DNA of 64,000 bases from Actinomadura opuntiae (GCF_030283205.1 NZ_JASNWF010000001.1:124001-188000), one strand, 5' to 3'; shown: positions 14,793 through 23,768, counted from the first letter of the stretch. Program-made: numbers and translations. The notes: generated by a model not told the origin, from the sequence alone.

Positions 14793-16400
14793 GTGCCGGC
14801 CATGACCGCCCTCGCCCCCACCCTGAACCCGGTCGTGGGGGTCGCCGACGCGATCCGCCGCCAGTTCGCCGCCCCGCCCCCGCAGCCCGCGCAGTTCGCG
14901 ACGCCCGGCGCGCTCGCCGTGGCGCTCGACCCGACCACCGTGCAGACCCCGGCGCTGGACGTCATCGACCGGGAGCTGGTCGCGCTCGCCGACGGCGACA
15001 GCGACCGGCTGATGATCTTCATGCCGCCGCAGGAGGGCAAGTCCGTCAGGACCAGCCAGCGGTTCGTTGAATGGGTGCTCAAGCGGGACCCGAGCTTGCG
15101 TGTCGCGATCGTGTCGTACGCCGACGAGATGGCCCGCCGCTGGGGCTCCGACATCAAGCTGGACGTCGAGACGTTCAACGGCGAGGACGGCACGGTCGAC
15201 CTCGGGCTCCGGCTACGCGCTGATTCCCGCGCTGCCGGCCGCTGGCAGATCGGCGGGCACCGCGGCGGGGTGTACTGCGTCGGCGTCGCCGGCGCCCTCA
15301 CCGGTAAGCCGGTGGACCTGCTGGTGATCGATGACCCGATCAAGGACCTGGAGCAGGCGCAGTCGGCGACCTACCGGGAACGGGCGTGGCGGTTCTGGCA
15401 GGCGGTCGCGATCCCGCGGCTGGGGCCCGGCTCCAAGTGCGTGCTGATCCAAACCCGGTGGCATGAGGACGACCTCGCCGGGCGGCTGCTGGCCAACGAG
15501 CCGGGCCGCTGGCGCGTGGTGTCCATCCCCGCGATCGCCGAGTCCAAGGATGACCCGCTCGGCCGCAAGCCCGGCGAGCCGATGATCTCCGCGCGCGGTA
15601 CCCGGGACTGGGCGTCGATCCGCGCCTCGGTCGGCGAGTACGTGTGGGCGGCGCTCTACCAGCAGCGCCCCGCCCCCGCCGCCGGTGGCCTGTTCAAGCG
15701 CGCGCACCTGCGGTACTGGACGCCGATGCCCGCGGACACGACCCGGCACGGGCTGGCCGGCGGCCGCCGTCTCGACCTGGCGGGCCGCACGGTCATGTTG
15801 GACGACTGCTGGCGGTTCCTGACCGTCGACCTCGCTGCGTCCACCAAGACCTCGGCGGACTACACCGCGGTCGGGGCGTGGGCGATCAGCCTGGACGGCG
15901 ACCTCATCCTGCTGGAGGCGCAGCGGGCGCGGATCGAGGAGGCCCAGCACTGGGACCTGGTCCGGCCGCTCCGCGAGCAGTGGGCCGCCGACACCGTGTT
16001 CGTGGAGTCCCGCATGTTCGGGACGACGATGGTGATCGACGCGACCCGGGCCGGGGTGCCGGTCGCGGAGCTGCAGGCCGACACCGACAAGATCACCCGG
16101 GCGCTTCCGGCGACCGCGCGGGCGTCCACCGCGCGGCTGTGGCTCCCGGCTGGTGACACCGGAGCGGACGTGCGGGACGAGCTGCTGGCGTTCCCCAACA
16201 GCGCGCACGACGACTACGTCGACGTCGTCTCCTACGCGGCGCGGGTTCAGGCCGCGCACTGGCTGCCGCAGGAGAAGGCCGACGACCGCGCGCAGCGGCT
16301 CGGGCAGGCCCGCCCGGACGACAGCCCGATCACGCAGGCGTACGAAGCGGCGACCGGCACCGCGGCGGCGGGCGACGACTTCATGTCCCTGAACTACTGA
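14793..16400 (+). CDS. phage terminase large subunit
   Basis: 535 residues from GTG 14793, preceded by AGGGGGGTGAG; ATG 14802 is an alternative. The ATPase half has a Walker A-type loop PPQEGKS, and Walker B plus catalytic acid in DLLVIDDP. A coupling-type motif, LIQTRWHEDDLAG, follows. The RNase H-like nuclease half shows its acidic residues at TVDLAAS, VESRMFG and HDDYVDVVSYAA. This enzyme pumps DNA into the procapsid and cuts concatemers. It opens the late operon. The small subunit is probably the protein starting at 6340, separated by the Rhs cargo. Confidence 0.92.
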   Translation: MPAMTALAPTLNPVVGVADAIRRQFAAPPPQPAQFATPGALAVALDPTTVQTPALDVIDRELVALADGDSDRLMIFMPPQEGKSVRTSQRFVEWVLKRDPSLRVAIVSYADEMARRWGSDIKLDVETFNGEDGTVDLGLRLRADSRAAGRWQIGGHRGGVYCVGVAGALTGKPVDLLVIDDPIKDLEQAQSATYRERAWRFWQAVAIPRLGPGSKCVLIQTRWHEDDLAGRLLANEPGRWRVVSIPAIAESKDDPLGRKPGEPMISARGTRDWASIRASVGEYVWAALYQQRPAPAAGGLFKRAHLRYWTPMPADTTRHGLAGGRRLDLAGRTVMLDDCWRFLTVDLAASTKTSADYTAVGAWAISLDGDLILLEAQRARIEEAQHWDLVRPLREQWAADTVFVESRMFGTTMVIDATRAGVPVAELQADTDKITRALPATARASTARLWLPAGDTGADVRDELLAFPNSAHDDYVDVVSYAARVQAAHWLPQEKADDRAQRLGQARPDDSPITQAYEAATGTAAAGDDFMSLNY

Positions 16401-16522
16401 CCGCCCCCGGCGCGCGGCTGATCGGCCGCCTGTCGGCCGTTCGGGTGGCCGGACATGTTTAAACGATCACCGGGCGGGCGGCGGGCGCCACACGACCGAT
16501 CTAGACGCGCAGGGGGTGGGAC

Positions 16523-18763
16523 GTGGCGGCACCACCGACCCGGGACCTGGGCACGATCGATCTGCGGGACGTGATCGGCTCGCAGTGGGTGGACACCACC
16601 GAGTTCGTCCCGGACCTGGCGTGGCCGGCGTCCGTGCCGATGTACGCGCGGATGCGGCACGACCCGAAGCTGTCGGCGATCCTGCGGTCGTACTCGCTGC
16701 CCATCCGCCGCGCGACCTGGGCGGTGGACCCGCGCGGCTGCCGTGACGAGGTCGTGCAGATGGTCGCCGATGACCTCGGCCTGCCGATCCTGGGCGTCGA
16801 CACCGAGCCCGGCCCGGCCCGGCGCCGCGGCGTCGACTTCGGCGAGCACCTGCGGCTGGCGCTGCTGTCCCTGACGTTCGGGTTCATGCCGTTCGAGCGC
16901 CGCTACGAGATCCGCGACGGCAAGGCCCGGCTGATCAACCTCGGCGAACGGATGCCCTGGTCGATCGGCACCATCGACCTGAACAAGGACGGCACGCTCG
17001 CCGCGGTCCGGCAGGAGTACGGCGTCACCGCGACCATCCCCGCGAACAGGTTGGTGTGGTACGCCCACGACCGGGAGGGCGCGACCTGGACAGGCCGGTC
17101 GCTGCTCCGCGCCGCGTACGGGCCCTGGCTGCTGAAACACGAGCTGTGGCGGGTCCACGCAACGTCGATCCGCCGGTTCGGGATGGGCGTCCCCAGCGTC
17201 ACCGCGCCGCCCGGCGCCACCCCGGCGCAGGTCCAGGAGGCGCAGCGGCTCGCGTCGGCGATGCGCGCTGGCGACACCGCGGGCGCCGGTCTCCCGAACG
17301 GCTACACCTTCCAGCTCACCGGGATGACGGGATCCGCGCCGGACGCCCTGGCCTACATCCAGTACCTGGACCAGCAGATGAGCACCGCGGCGCTGACCGG
17401 CTTCCTGGACCTCGGGCAGACCGCCACCGGCTCGTACGCGCTCGGTGAGTCGTTCATCGACCAGTTCCTTCTGTCGCTGCAGGCGGTCGCGGACGAGATC
17501 GCCGCCGCGGCGACGTCCGGGCAGCCGGGACTGAAGGGCGCGGTCACGGACCTGGTGGATATGAACTGGGGCACCGAGGAGCCGGCGCCGCGGGTCGTGT
17601 GCACCGACGTCGGCCGCCGCCGGGACCTCGCCGCCGAGGCGCTCAAGGGCCTCGTGGACGCCGGGGTCATCACCGCGGACCCGGCGCTGGAGGCGTACCT
17701 CCGCAGCGCCTACCGTCTCCCCGACCGCGACCCCGGCACCCCGTTCGGTGGGCTGGCGCAAGCCGGGCTGGAGGGCATCCTCACCATCGACGAGCGCCGC
17801 GCGCAGGTCGGCCTGCCGCCGCTCCCGAACGGCGAGGGCAACCGGCTCCTCGAACCCGCTGGCGCGCCCCCGGCCGAGCCGACCGGGACCGACACCCCGA
17901 CCGCCCCCTCCCCCGTTTCCGAGGGGGCCGGGACTGCGCCGGCCGCGGCCAGGGCGCGGCCGCGCCGGCGCAGGACCCGCCGCGACAGCATCCGCGCCGC
18001 CGGAGACGACGAGGCCGGGCACCGGCAGTTGACCGTGCTCGAAGCCGCCTCCGGGATGGACCCCGACCAGCTCGCCGAGGAGCACACCACCGCGCTCGAT
18101 GACCTGCTCGCCGCGTGGGCCGCCGTGCAGACCGCGCAGGTCGCCGCGCTCACCGACCAGATCGCCGCGGCGATCGAGGACGGCGACACCGCGGCGCTCG
18201 CCGCGCTGACCGTCGACACCGGCCCGGCCGCCGAGGTCCTCGTCCCCGCGCTGATCGCGATGGCGCAGGCCGGCGCGGAACAGGTCGTCGCCGAGGCCGC
18301 CGCCCAAGGGGTGGAGCTCGACGTCCCGGAGCTGGACGAGGACGAGCTACAGCAGGAGGCCGAGACGATCGCGGCGCTGATGGGGTCGGCGACCGCCGAC
18401 GCCGCCGGCCGAGAAGCCGTCCGGGTCCGCACCCCCGCAGCGTCCGGCGACACCATCGCCGACCTGGTGCGGTCCCACATGGAGGGCCTGACCGATGCGT
18501 GGCCGCGCGAGCAGCTCGGCGGAGCGCTGTGGGCCGCGCAGGCGCGAGGCCGGTGGGCGGTCCTGTCCGGCGCCGACGACGCGCAGATCGTCGCCTCCGA
18601 GGTCCTGGACCGCAACACCTGCGAGCCCTGCCGGGACATCGACGGAACCGTCTTCAAGTCCCGCACCGCCGCCGAGGCCGCGTACGCCTCCGGTGGTTAC
18701 ACCGGCTGCCTCGGCCGGCTCCGCTGCCGGGGTGTCCTGATCGCCGTTTGGGGGGACTCGTGA
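16523..18763 (+). CDS. portal protein (DUF935/Mu gp29-like) fused to a MuF-like head protein
   Basis: 746 residues from GTG 16523. Residues about 30-450 follow the DUF935 portal layout (MYARMRHDPKLSAILRSY, WAVDPRG, FGFMPFERRYEI, then GRSLLRAAYGPWLLK). A Pro/Ala/Arg linker lies near 480-520. The C-terminal 230 residues are helical and end with CEPCRDIDGTVFKSRTAAEA and GCLGRLRCRGV, the end signature of MuF/gp30-type minor head proteins. In Mu these are separate genes, so this is a fusion. The stop overlaps the protease start as GTGA. It forms the DNA entry vertex. Confidence 0.85.
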   Translation: MAAPPTRDLGTIDLRDVIGSQWVDTTEFVPDLAWPASVPMYARMRHDPKLSAILRSYSLPIRRATWAVDPRGCRDEVVQMVADDLGLPILGVDTEPGPARRRGVDFGEHLRLALLSLTFGFMPFERRYEIRDGKARLINLGERMPWSIGTIDLNKDGTLAAVRQEYGVTATIPANRLVWYAHDREGATWTGRSLLRAAYGPWLLKHELWRVHATSIRRFGMGVPSVTAPPGATPAQVQEAQRLASAMRAGDTAGAGLPNGYTFQLTGMTGSAPDALAYIQYLDQQMSTAALTGFLDLGQTATGSYALGESFIDQFLLSLQAVADEIAAAATSGQPGLKGAVTDLVDMNWGTEEPAPRVVCTDVGRRRDLAAEALKGLVDAGVITADPALEAYLRSAYRLPDRDPGTPFGGLAQAGLEGILTIDERRAQVGLPPLPNGEGNRLLEPAGAPPAEPTGTDTPTAPSPVSEGAGTAPAAARARPRRRRTRRDSIRAAGDDEAGHRQLTVLEAASGMDPDQLAEEHTTALDDLLAAWAAVQTAQVAALTDQIAAAIEDGDTAALAALTVDTGPAAEVLVPALIAMAQAGAEQVVAEAAAQGVELDVPELDEDELQQEAETIAALMGSATADAAGREAVRVRTPAASGDTIADLVRSHMEGLTDAWPREQLGGALWAAQARGRWAVLSGADDAQIVASEVLDRNTCEPCRDIDGTVFKSRTAAEAAYASGGYTGCLGRLRCRGVLIAVWGDS

Positions 18764-20709
18764 CAGAGGTGACCGTCCCGGCCGCGCCGCCGCTCGTCAC
18801 GGTGCCGAACGTCGAGCTGATGCACGTCGGGACGTGGGACATCTCGACCGGCACCGCGACGTTCACCAGCGGCGACCTCGCGAACGCCGTGGCGGCGCTG
18901 GACTGCCCGGCCGTCCGCCGCCCCGTGCTGAAGCTCGGGCATACCGAGCCCGACCCCGACGAGCACGGGATGCGGTGGGACGGTGAGCCCGCGATCGGCT
19001 ACATCGCCAACATGGCCGTGGTCGAGGGCGGCCGCACCCTCGTCGGCGACTACGCGGGGATGCCCGCGTGGCTGACCGGCGAAGTCCTCGCCTCCGCCTA
19101 CCCCGACCGCAGCATCGAAGGCCATTACGACTTCCGCTGCCAGCTCGGGCACACCCACCCGTTCGTGGTCACCGCCGTCGCGCTCCTCGGCGTGGTCCCG
19201 CCCGGCATCGGCACCTTGCAGTCGCTGCAGGACGTCGCCGCGCTGTACGGCGTCGCCGCGGCTGACGCGGTCGCTGCCGCGTCCGGGGAGCCGCCCGGTA
19301 CCCCGATCACCGTCGCCGTTCACGCCGCCCGGGAGGACGCCGTGCCCAATCCCCGCCCCGCCGAAGTCCGCGCGGGCGTCACCACCGACGACGTCCGCAG
19401 AGCGTTCTACGACAGCGAGTACGGCAAGAGCTGGGACATCTGGATCACGGAGCTACAGCTCGACCCCGAGCTGCAGCTCATCGTCGTGGACGACGCGTCC
19501 GGGAAGCTGCAGCGAGTCCCCGTCGTGGTCGGCACCGGCGACGGGGAGGACGCCGTCACCTTCGGCGACCCGGTCCCGGTCGTCGTCCGCTACGAGGACG
19601 CGCCGGCCACCGCGAACGCCGCGGCCGCGGTCCGGCCGGCGCTGCGGTACGCCTCCCGGCAGGAGTCCCGCCCGGCGCCGGTCAACGCCGCGGCGAAGGT
19701 GTCGGACGCGCCCTGGTCGGAGTTCACGCAGGCGGACTACACCGTCGAGCAGTGGCACGCCGCGTGCCTGATCCACACCCACGACGGCGACCCGACCAGC
19801 AAGAACCAGTGCAAGCTGCCGGTGTACGAGCCCGACGGCACGTTGAACCGCGCCGCGGTGGAGGGCTCGGCGTCGTCCGGTATCTACGCGCTGAAGAACG
19901 TCACCGACGAGCAGCGCCAGGCGGCCGCCGAGGAGCTGGTGCGGCTCTACAACGACGACCTGAACGAGGACCCGCCGGAGCGGCTGGTCGAGCTGGCCGG
20001 CACCGACGACACCGCGGACGCCGCCGCCAGCCGCAGCCGCGCGCAGGACTCCCCGCGCGAGCAGACCGGCAGCCGAACGCCGGCGCGCGCACCCGAGAAC
20101 TCCCCGGCCGCGGCCGGGGCCCCATCACAGGAAGGAGCCGGAATGGACCCGGCGAAGCTGCGCGAGGCCCTGGGGCTCCAGCCCGAGGCCAGCGACGACG
20201 AGGTGCGGGACGCCCTCACCACCCAGGGCGTCATCACCCCGACCGCCCCGAACCCGGCCGGTACCGAGGAGGAGGCGGAGACCGAACCGGCCGCGCACCC
20301 GGCCGCCCCCGAGGGCGGCGCCGACACCCCGGAGGGCGAGCAGCCCGGTACCGGTACCGGCACCGCGGCGGCGTCGCTGCCGCCGGGCACCGTCGCCATC
20401 GATGAGGCGACCCTCGCCGAGCTGCGCGCGCAGGCGCAGCAGGGCGTCGCGGCCCGCGCCGAGCAGCTCCGGCAGGACCGCGACCGCACCCTCGACGCCG
20501 CGATCAAGGCCGGCAAGTTCCCGCCCGCCCGGCGCGCCCACTGGGAGGCGTACTGGCAGCGCGACGAGGAGGGCGCCCGCGCCGCGATCGCCGACCTCGC
20601 CGAGGGCCTGGTCCCGGTCGAGGACGCCGGCGAGCCCGGCACCGAGCCCGACGGCGGTTACGACGACATCGACCGCCTGTTCTCCGTCCCCGTCCCGAAG
20701 GGCGCCTGA
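18760..20709 (+). CDS. Mu I-like prohead protease with C-terminal scaffold
   Basis: 649 residues from GTG 18760, coupled to the portal gene. Residues 1-190 resemble Mu gpI-type proteases (LKLGHTEPDPDEHGM, RSIEGHYDF, HPFVVTAVALLG). Residues about 210-430 form a mixed insert with a WSEFTQADYTVEQW segment. The last 190 residues are acidic and helical with a Pro/Thr/Glu linker (ELRAQAQQGVAARAEQL), as expected of scaffold. In Mu the Z scaffold is made from an internal start in the I frame; a strong internal start at 20143 suggests the same here. It assembles the procapsid and then cuts scaffold away. Confidence 0.75.
   Translation: MTEVTVPAAPPLVTVPNVELMHVGTWDISTGTATFTSGDLANAVAALDCPAVRRPVLKLGHTEPDPDEHGMRWDGEPAIGYIANMAVVEGGRTLVGDYAGMPAWLTGEVLASAYPDRSIEGHYDFRCQLGHTHPFVVTAVALLGVVPPGIGTLQSLQDVAALYGVAAADAVAAASGEPPGTPITVAVHAAREDAVPNPRPAEVRAGVTTDDVRRAFYDSEYGKSWDIWITELQLDPELQLIVVDDASGKLQRVPVVVGTGDGEDAVTFGDPVPVVVRYEDAPATANAAAAVRPALRYASRQESRPAPVNAAAKVSDAPWSEFTQADYTVEQWHAACLIHTHDGDPTSKNQCKLPVYEPDGTLNRAAVEGSASSGIYALKNVTDEQRQAAAEELVRLYNDDLNEDPPERLVELAGTDDTADAAASRSRAQDSPREQTGSRTPARAPENSPAAAGAPSQEGAGMDPAKLREALGLQPEASDDEVRDALTTQGVITPTAPNPAGTEEEAETEPAAHPAAPEGGADTPEGEQPGTGTGTAAASLPPGTVAIDEATLAELRAQAQQGVAARAEQLRQDRDRTLDAAIKAGKFPPARRAHWEAYWQRDEEGARAAIADLAEGLVPVEDAGEPGTEPDGGYDDIDRLFSVPVPKGA
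20143..20709 (+). CDS. nested scaffold protein from an internal start
   Basis: ATG 20143 lies in frame in the protease gene, 5 bases after AGGAAGGAG (20129-20137). That site is better than those of most genes in this operon. It would give 188 residues covering exactly the acidic helical scaffold part (MDPAKLREALGLQPEAS at its start). This mirrors the Mu I/Z and lambda C/Nu3 gene pairs. The RBS is visible; expression is inferred. Confidence 0.6.
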   Translation: MDPAKLREALGLQPEASDDEVRDALTTQGVITPTAPNPAGTEEEAETEPAAHPAAPEGGADTPEGEQPGTGTGTAAASLPPGTVAIDEATLAELRAQAQQGVAARAEQLRQDRDRTLDAAIKAGKFPPARRAHWEAYWQRDEEGARAAIADLAEGLVPVEDAGEPGTEPDGGYDDIDRLFSVPVPKGA

Positions 20710-20712
20710 TCC

Positions 20713-21069
20713 ATGACCGACTACATTCCGGTTTTCGAGCCCGCCACCGCGGTCACGCTGACCGCGTCCGCCCCGATCTCCGCCGGACAGCTCGTGGAGG
20801 TGTCGGGCGACGGCACCATCGGCCCCGCGGGCGCCGACTCCGCCAAGTACGTCGGCGTCGCCGCGCACGCCGCCGTGAACGGTCAGCGGCTCGTGGTGTG
20901 GCCGCGCGGCATGGTCCACGAGTCGATCGCCTCCGGCGCGATCGCCGCCGGAGCGGGCATCAGCGCCGCCGCGGCCGGCGCGGTCGCAGCCGCCGGTGCC
21001 GGCCCCGTGCTCGGGATCGCGCTGACCACCGCCGCCAACGCCGCCCGCGTCCGCTGGGTCGCCGCCTAA
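20713..21069 (+). CDS. capsid decoration/cement protein (DUF2190-like)
   Basis: 118 residues from ATG 20713. TLTASAPISAGQLVEVSGDG and AKYVGVAAHAAVNGQRLVV, followed by an Ala/Gly-rich segment and VLGIALTTAAN, match the small beta-tulip decoration proteins that lie between protease/scaffold and capsid genes. They stabilise the expanded capsid. It begins three bases after the previous stop. Confidence 0.65.
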   Translation: MTDYIPVFEPATAVTLTASAPISAGQLVEVSGDGTIGPAGADSAKYVGVAAHAAVNGQRLVVWPRGMVHESIASGAIAAGAGISAAAAGAVAAAGAGPVLGIALTTAANAARVRWVAA

Positions 21070-21086
21070 CGACCTCCGACGCGACT

Positions 21087-21116
21087 GCCCCCACCCGGTC
21101 CGGGCTGGGGGTTTTT
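21087..21116 (+). terminator. rho-independent terminator inside the head operon
   Basis: CCCCCACCC and GGGCTGGGGG pair around GGTCC, followed directly by TTTTT. It lies between the decoration and major capsid genes. As it would cut the late transcript, it may be partial or overcome by antitermination; an unseen promoter for the capsid gene is the alternative. Confidence 0.7.
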
Positions 21117-21135
21117 GCGTTGAGAAAGGAAAATC

Positions 21136-22056
21136 ATGCCCACCTTCCCGCCGGCGGCGCCGACCCTGTCGGGCGACCTGCTGACGATCCACCGGCTGCT
21201 GCAGTCGCCCACGCTGCTGCAGCGCCGCCTCCGCACCATCACCGACCTGCGGTTTGTCTCGGACCAGATCCTGACGCAGCGTTTCCGCAGCTCGGGCGGC
21301 TCGGTGCTGTACGAGGTGTCGGAGCCGATCACCTCCGACCGGCCCGTCGAGTCCGTCGCCCCGGGCGGCGAGTACCCGATGGCCGCGACCCCGGAAGGCG
21401 CCGCAGCGCTGGCCGCGGTGCTGAACTGGGGCCAGGCGACCCTGATCACGGACGCCGAGATCAAGCGGACGGTCCCGATGGGCAACGCCGTGGACCGCAA
21501 GCTCCGCAAGCTGATCAACTCCGTGATCTCCCGGATCGACTCGATCACGATGAGCGCGGTCGGGTCGGCCGTCACCAACACCCTCGCCGCCGGTGCGGCC
21601 TGGGACGCCGACGCCGCGACGATCATGCGGGACCTCGAGCGCGGCAAGGCCGAGATCATCGACCTGAACCAGGGCTACGCGCCGGACACGGTCCTGATGT
21701 CCTCGACCAAGTACGCCGAGCTGGCCTCGGACGAGAAGATCGCGGCGCTGCGGCGCCGGGAGGCGACCGACAACCCCGTCTACACCGGGACGATCGACGT
21801 CATCGACGATCTGAAGGTCGTCACCACGTCGAGCTCCAACCTGCCCAGCGACGACGTGTGGATCCTCGACAGCGTGCAGCTCGGCGGTATGGCCGACGAG
21901 ACCGACGTCGACCCGGGTTACACCGTCTCGGACCTGGCCGTTCAGGTGCAGACCCAGCGAGTGCCCAAGCGGGACTCCTTCGAGATGTGGGCGCGGCGCA
22001 TCACGGTCCCGGTCATCCAGGAGCCGGCCGCCGCTCTCAAGATCACCGGCACCTGA
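21136..22056 (+). CDS. major capsid protein
   Basis: 306 residues from ATG 21136 with GAAAGGAAA upstream. The N-terminal helix (LTIHRLLQSPTLLQRRLRTI), the E-loop-like stretch and the P-domain helix (ADAATIMRDLERGKAEI) fit an HK97-fold capsid protein of the small, roughly 300-residue class. The C-terminus alternates strands with SSTKYAELASDEKI, the usual capsid motif with tyrosine and lysine. Position after protease and decoration genes supports the call. It forms the icosahedral shell. Confidence 0.8.
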   Translation: MPTFPPAAPTLSGDLLTIHRLLQSPTLLQRRLRTITDLRFVSDQILTQRFRSSGGSVLYEVSEPITSDRPVESVAPGGEYPMAATPEGAAALAAVLNWGQATLITDAEIKRTVPMGNAVDRKLRKLINSVISRIDSITMSAVGSAVTNTLAAGAAWDADAATIMRDLERGKAEIIDLNQGYAPDTVLMSSTKYAELASDEKIAALRRREATDNPVYTGTIDVIDDLKVVTTSSSNLPSDDVWILDSVQLGGMADETDVDPGYTVSDLAVQVQTQRVPKRDSFEMWARRITVPVIQEPAAALKITGT

Positions 22057-22075
22057 CAGGAAGGGACCTCCGACG

Positions 22076-22432
22076 ATGACGCAGTACGTGGTCACCGCGC
22101 CGTGCCTGGTGCACGTGCCGTTCGCGACCCCGCAGGGCAGGCAGCTCGGCACCCTGTACGCCGGTGCGCTTCTGCCCGACTCGGTCCCGCAGGACAAGAT
22201 CGACTTCTGGCTCGACTCCGGAATGATCAAGTCCACCGGCGAGGACACCGCGGCGTCCGAGCCCGAGCCGCGCAGCGGCAGCGAGGACGCCGCGCCGCCG
22301 CCCGAAACCGGCACCGGCTCCAGCAAGGAAGCCTGGGTCGACTACGCCGAGAAGCGCGGCATGGCCCGCTCCGACGCCGAGGCCATGAACAAGGCCGAGC
22401 TGATCCAGGCCCTCAAGAGTCGCGGCGAGTGA
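22076..22432 (+). CDS. head protein with a C-terminal SAP/Rho-N-like helix pair
   Basis: 118 residues from ATG 22076 with AGGAAGGGA upstream. Residues 1-55 look like a small beta domain (YVVTAPCLVHVPFATPQG). A Ser/Glu/Pro linker follows, then WVDYAEKRGMARSDAEAMNK and LIQALKS, which read like a SAP or Rho-N helix-extension-helix module. Such modules often bind DNA or protein at phage connectors. The exact role is unknown. Confidence 0.55.
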   Translation: MTQYVVTAPCLVHVPFATPQGRQLGTLYAGALLPDSVPQDKIDFWLDSGMIKSTGEDTAASEPEPRSGSEDAAPPPETGTGSSKEAWVDYAEKRGMARSDAEAMNKAELIQALKSRGE

Positions 22433-22433
22433 C

Positions 22434-22481
22434 CTGACCCGGCCTCGCCGGACCCCGCCGGAACCCCTGGGGCCGGGTCAG
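22434..22481 (+). terminator. intergenic hairpin between head genes
   Basis: Perfect 11-bp arms (CTGACCCGGCC 22434-22444, GGCCGGGTCAG 22471-22481) with a shorter inner stem. No U-run follows. It could pause transcription, adjust the ratio of head proteins or protect mRNA ends. Confidence 0.45.
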
Positions 22482-22503
22482 CCAGACACGACAGGAGCAG
22501 AGC

Positions 22504-22875
22504 ATGGCGACACTCGACCGGACCGTCCTGACCCCGCTGGGCTCCAACACCCGCGGCGCGGCGGCGGGGCAGGCCGCCGGGTGGCAGCCCGCGACCGCGG
22601 CGGGCGGGGACCTCATCCCGCTCACCGGCCGCGGCGTCATCATCCGCGTCCGGACCACCGGCACCGCCTGCAGCGCGGTCATCGACTCGGTGGCGCCCAG
22701 CAACTACGGCGGCGACCAGGACCTCACGATGACGCTCGCCGACACCGACGAGCAGGAGGTCTACCTCGACGCCTCGGACGCGCGGTGGGACCAGGGCGGC
22801 GCGAACCGCGGCTACGCCAAGGTCACGTGCTCGCAGGTGGTCGGCGTGTCGATCGCCGCGAAGATCGTCCCGTAG
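22504..22875 (+). CDS. hypothetical head protein
   Basis: 123 residues from ATG 22504 with AGGAGCAG upstream. It is beta-rich with Gly/Thr turns (GVIIRVRTTGTACSAVIDSV, MTLADTDEQEVYLDA), consistent with a second decoration or head-spike protein. No family is named with confidence. It lies between the capsid genes and the connector genes. Confidence 0.55.
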   Translation: MATLDRTVLTPLGSNTRGAAAGQAAGWQPATAAGGDLIPLTGRGVIIRVRTTGTACSAVIDSVAPSNYGGDQDLTMTLADTDEQEVYLDASDARWDQGGANRGYAKVTCSQVVGVSIAAKIVP

Positions 22876-22877
22876 CC

Positions 22878-23057
22878 GTGCCGCGGTTCGAGCTGGACGT
22901 CCGGGTCCGGATCGGGGACGGCGAGTGGCTCTCGCCCGTCACCGCGGTCGGCGCCGGCGACAGCGCCGACGAGGTGACCCACGAGGTCGCGGAGGCTCTC
23001 CGCGGGATCGCCACCGCGCTGGACACCCTGCCGAGGGCGGTGCCCGACGGTGGCTGA
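22878..23057 (+). CDS. short hypothetical phage protein
   Basis: 59 residues from GTG 22878, two bases after the previous stop. It has a short beta hairpin (FELDVRVRIGDGEWL) and a helix (SADEVTHEVAEALRGIATAL). It overlaps the next gene by eight bases, so coupling is likely. Function unknown. Confidence 0.45.
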   Translation: MPRFELDVRVRIGDGEWLSPVTAVGAGDSADEVTHEVAEALRGIATALDTLPRAVPDGG

Positions 23058-23490
23058 ACCGTGGGCGCCGTCCCTGACCGACGTGGGCGGGAAGATCCCC
23101 ACCCGCACACGGGACTACACCGACCCGGGCGACGACACCCCGACCGGGACGTTCAGCGACCGCACCGTCCCGACTGCCGAGATGGTGCAGCCGACGGTGG
23201 ACGGCGCCGTGACCGCCGTCCGCTCCGCCGTCTCGCAGATCCCCGACGACCCCCGGTTCTACGCCCTGGCGCGGGAGGCGGCGGCATGGCGCGCGGCCGC
23301 CGACATCGAGCTGGCGTGGCCCGAACGCGACGGCGACATACGCGAGGTCTACGACCGGCTCGACGCCCGCGCCAAGCTCGCCCTCCAGGAGCTGGTGGAC
23401 GCCTGCGACGACGCCGGCACCGGCGTGGACGGCGGGACGCCGTCGTGGGAATTCCCGCGCCCGGTGCCGTGGGGCGACGACTACCTCTGA
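23050..23490 (+). CDS. head-tail connector protein (gp6-type)
   Basis: 146 residues from GTG 23050. Two helical stretches (VDGAVTAVRSAVSQIP and FYALAREAAAWRAAADIELAW) are followed by a charged helix (YDRLDARAKLALQELVDAC). Helical proteins of this size directly before gp10-like genes act as head completion adaptors on the portal ring. The assignment rests on gene order and helix content. Confidence 0.55.
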   Translation: MAEPWAPSLTDVGGKIPTRTRDYTDPGDDTPTGTFSDRTVPTAEMVQPTVDGAVTAVRSAVSQIPDDPRFYALAREAAAWRAAADIELAWPERDGDIREVYDRLDARAKLALQELVDACDDAGTGVDGGTPSWEFPRPVPWGDDYL

Positions 23491-23510
23491 CCTTTGAAAG
23501 GAACACGCTG

Positions 23511-23768
23511 ATGGCCGACCAGTCGGGCGACTTCGTCGCGCTCGTGCCGATCTTCTACCGGGGCTCCCGCGCCTACAACCCGGGTGACCGGGTGCCCGCC
23601 GTGAACGTGCGCCGACACGAGTACCGGGTCGGCGAGCAGGTCGCCGAGTACGACAGCCCGGAGGCTCGGGCCGTCCTCGGCCTGCCCGAGCCCGCCGCGC
23701 CGCAGCCGCTCACCGCGCCGGCGGACAAGGCGCCGTCGAAGAAGACCGCCGACCGGGGCACGAGCTGA
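23511..23768 (+). CDS. hypothetical head-joining protein
   Basis: 85 residues from ATG 23511 with GAAAGGAA upstream. The first 60 residues look like a small beta barrel (FVALVPIFYRGSRAYNPGDRV). The tail is Pro/Ala/Lys-rich. Its stop overlaps the next start (TGATG). Function unknown; the position is among the connectors. Confidence 0.45.
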   Translation: MADQSGDFVALVPIFYRGSRAYNPGDRVPAVNVRRHEYRVGEQVAEYDSPEARAVLGLPEPAAPQPLTAPADKAPSKKTADRGTS

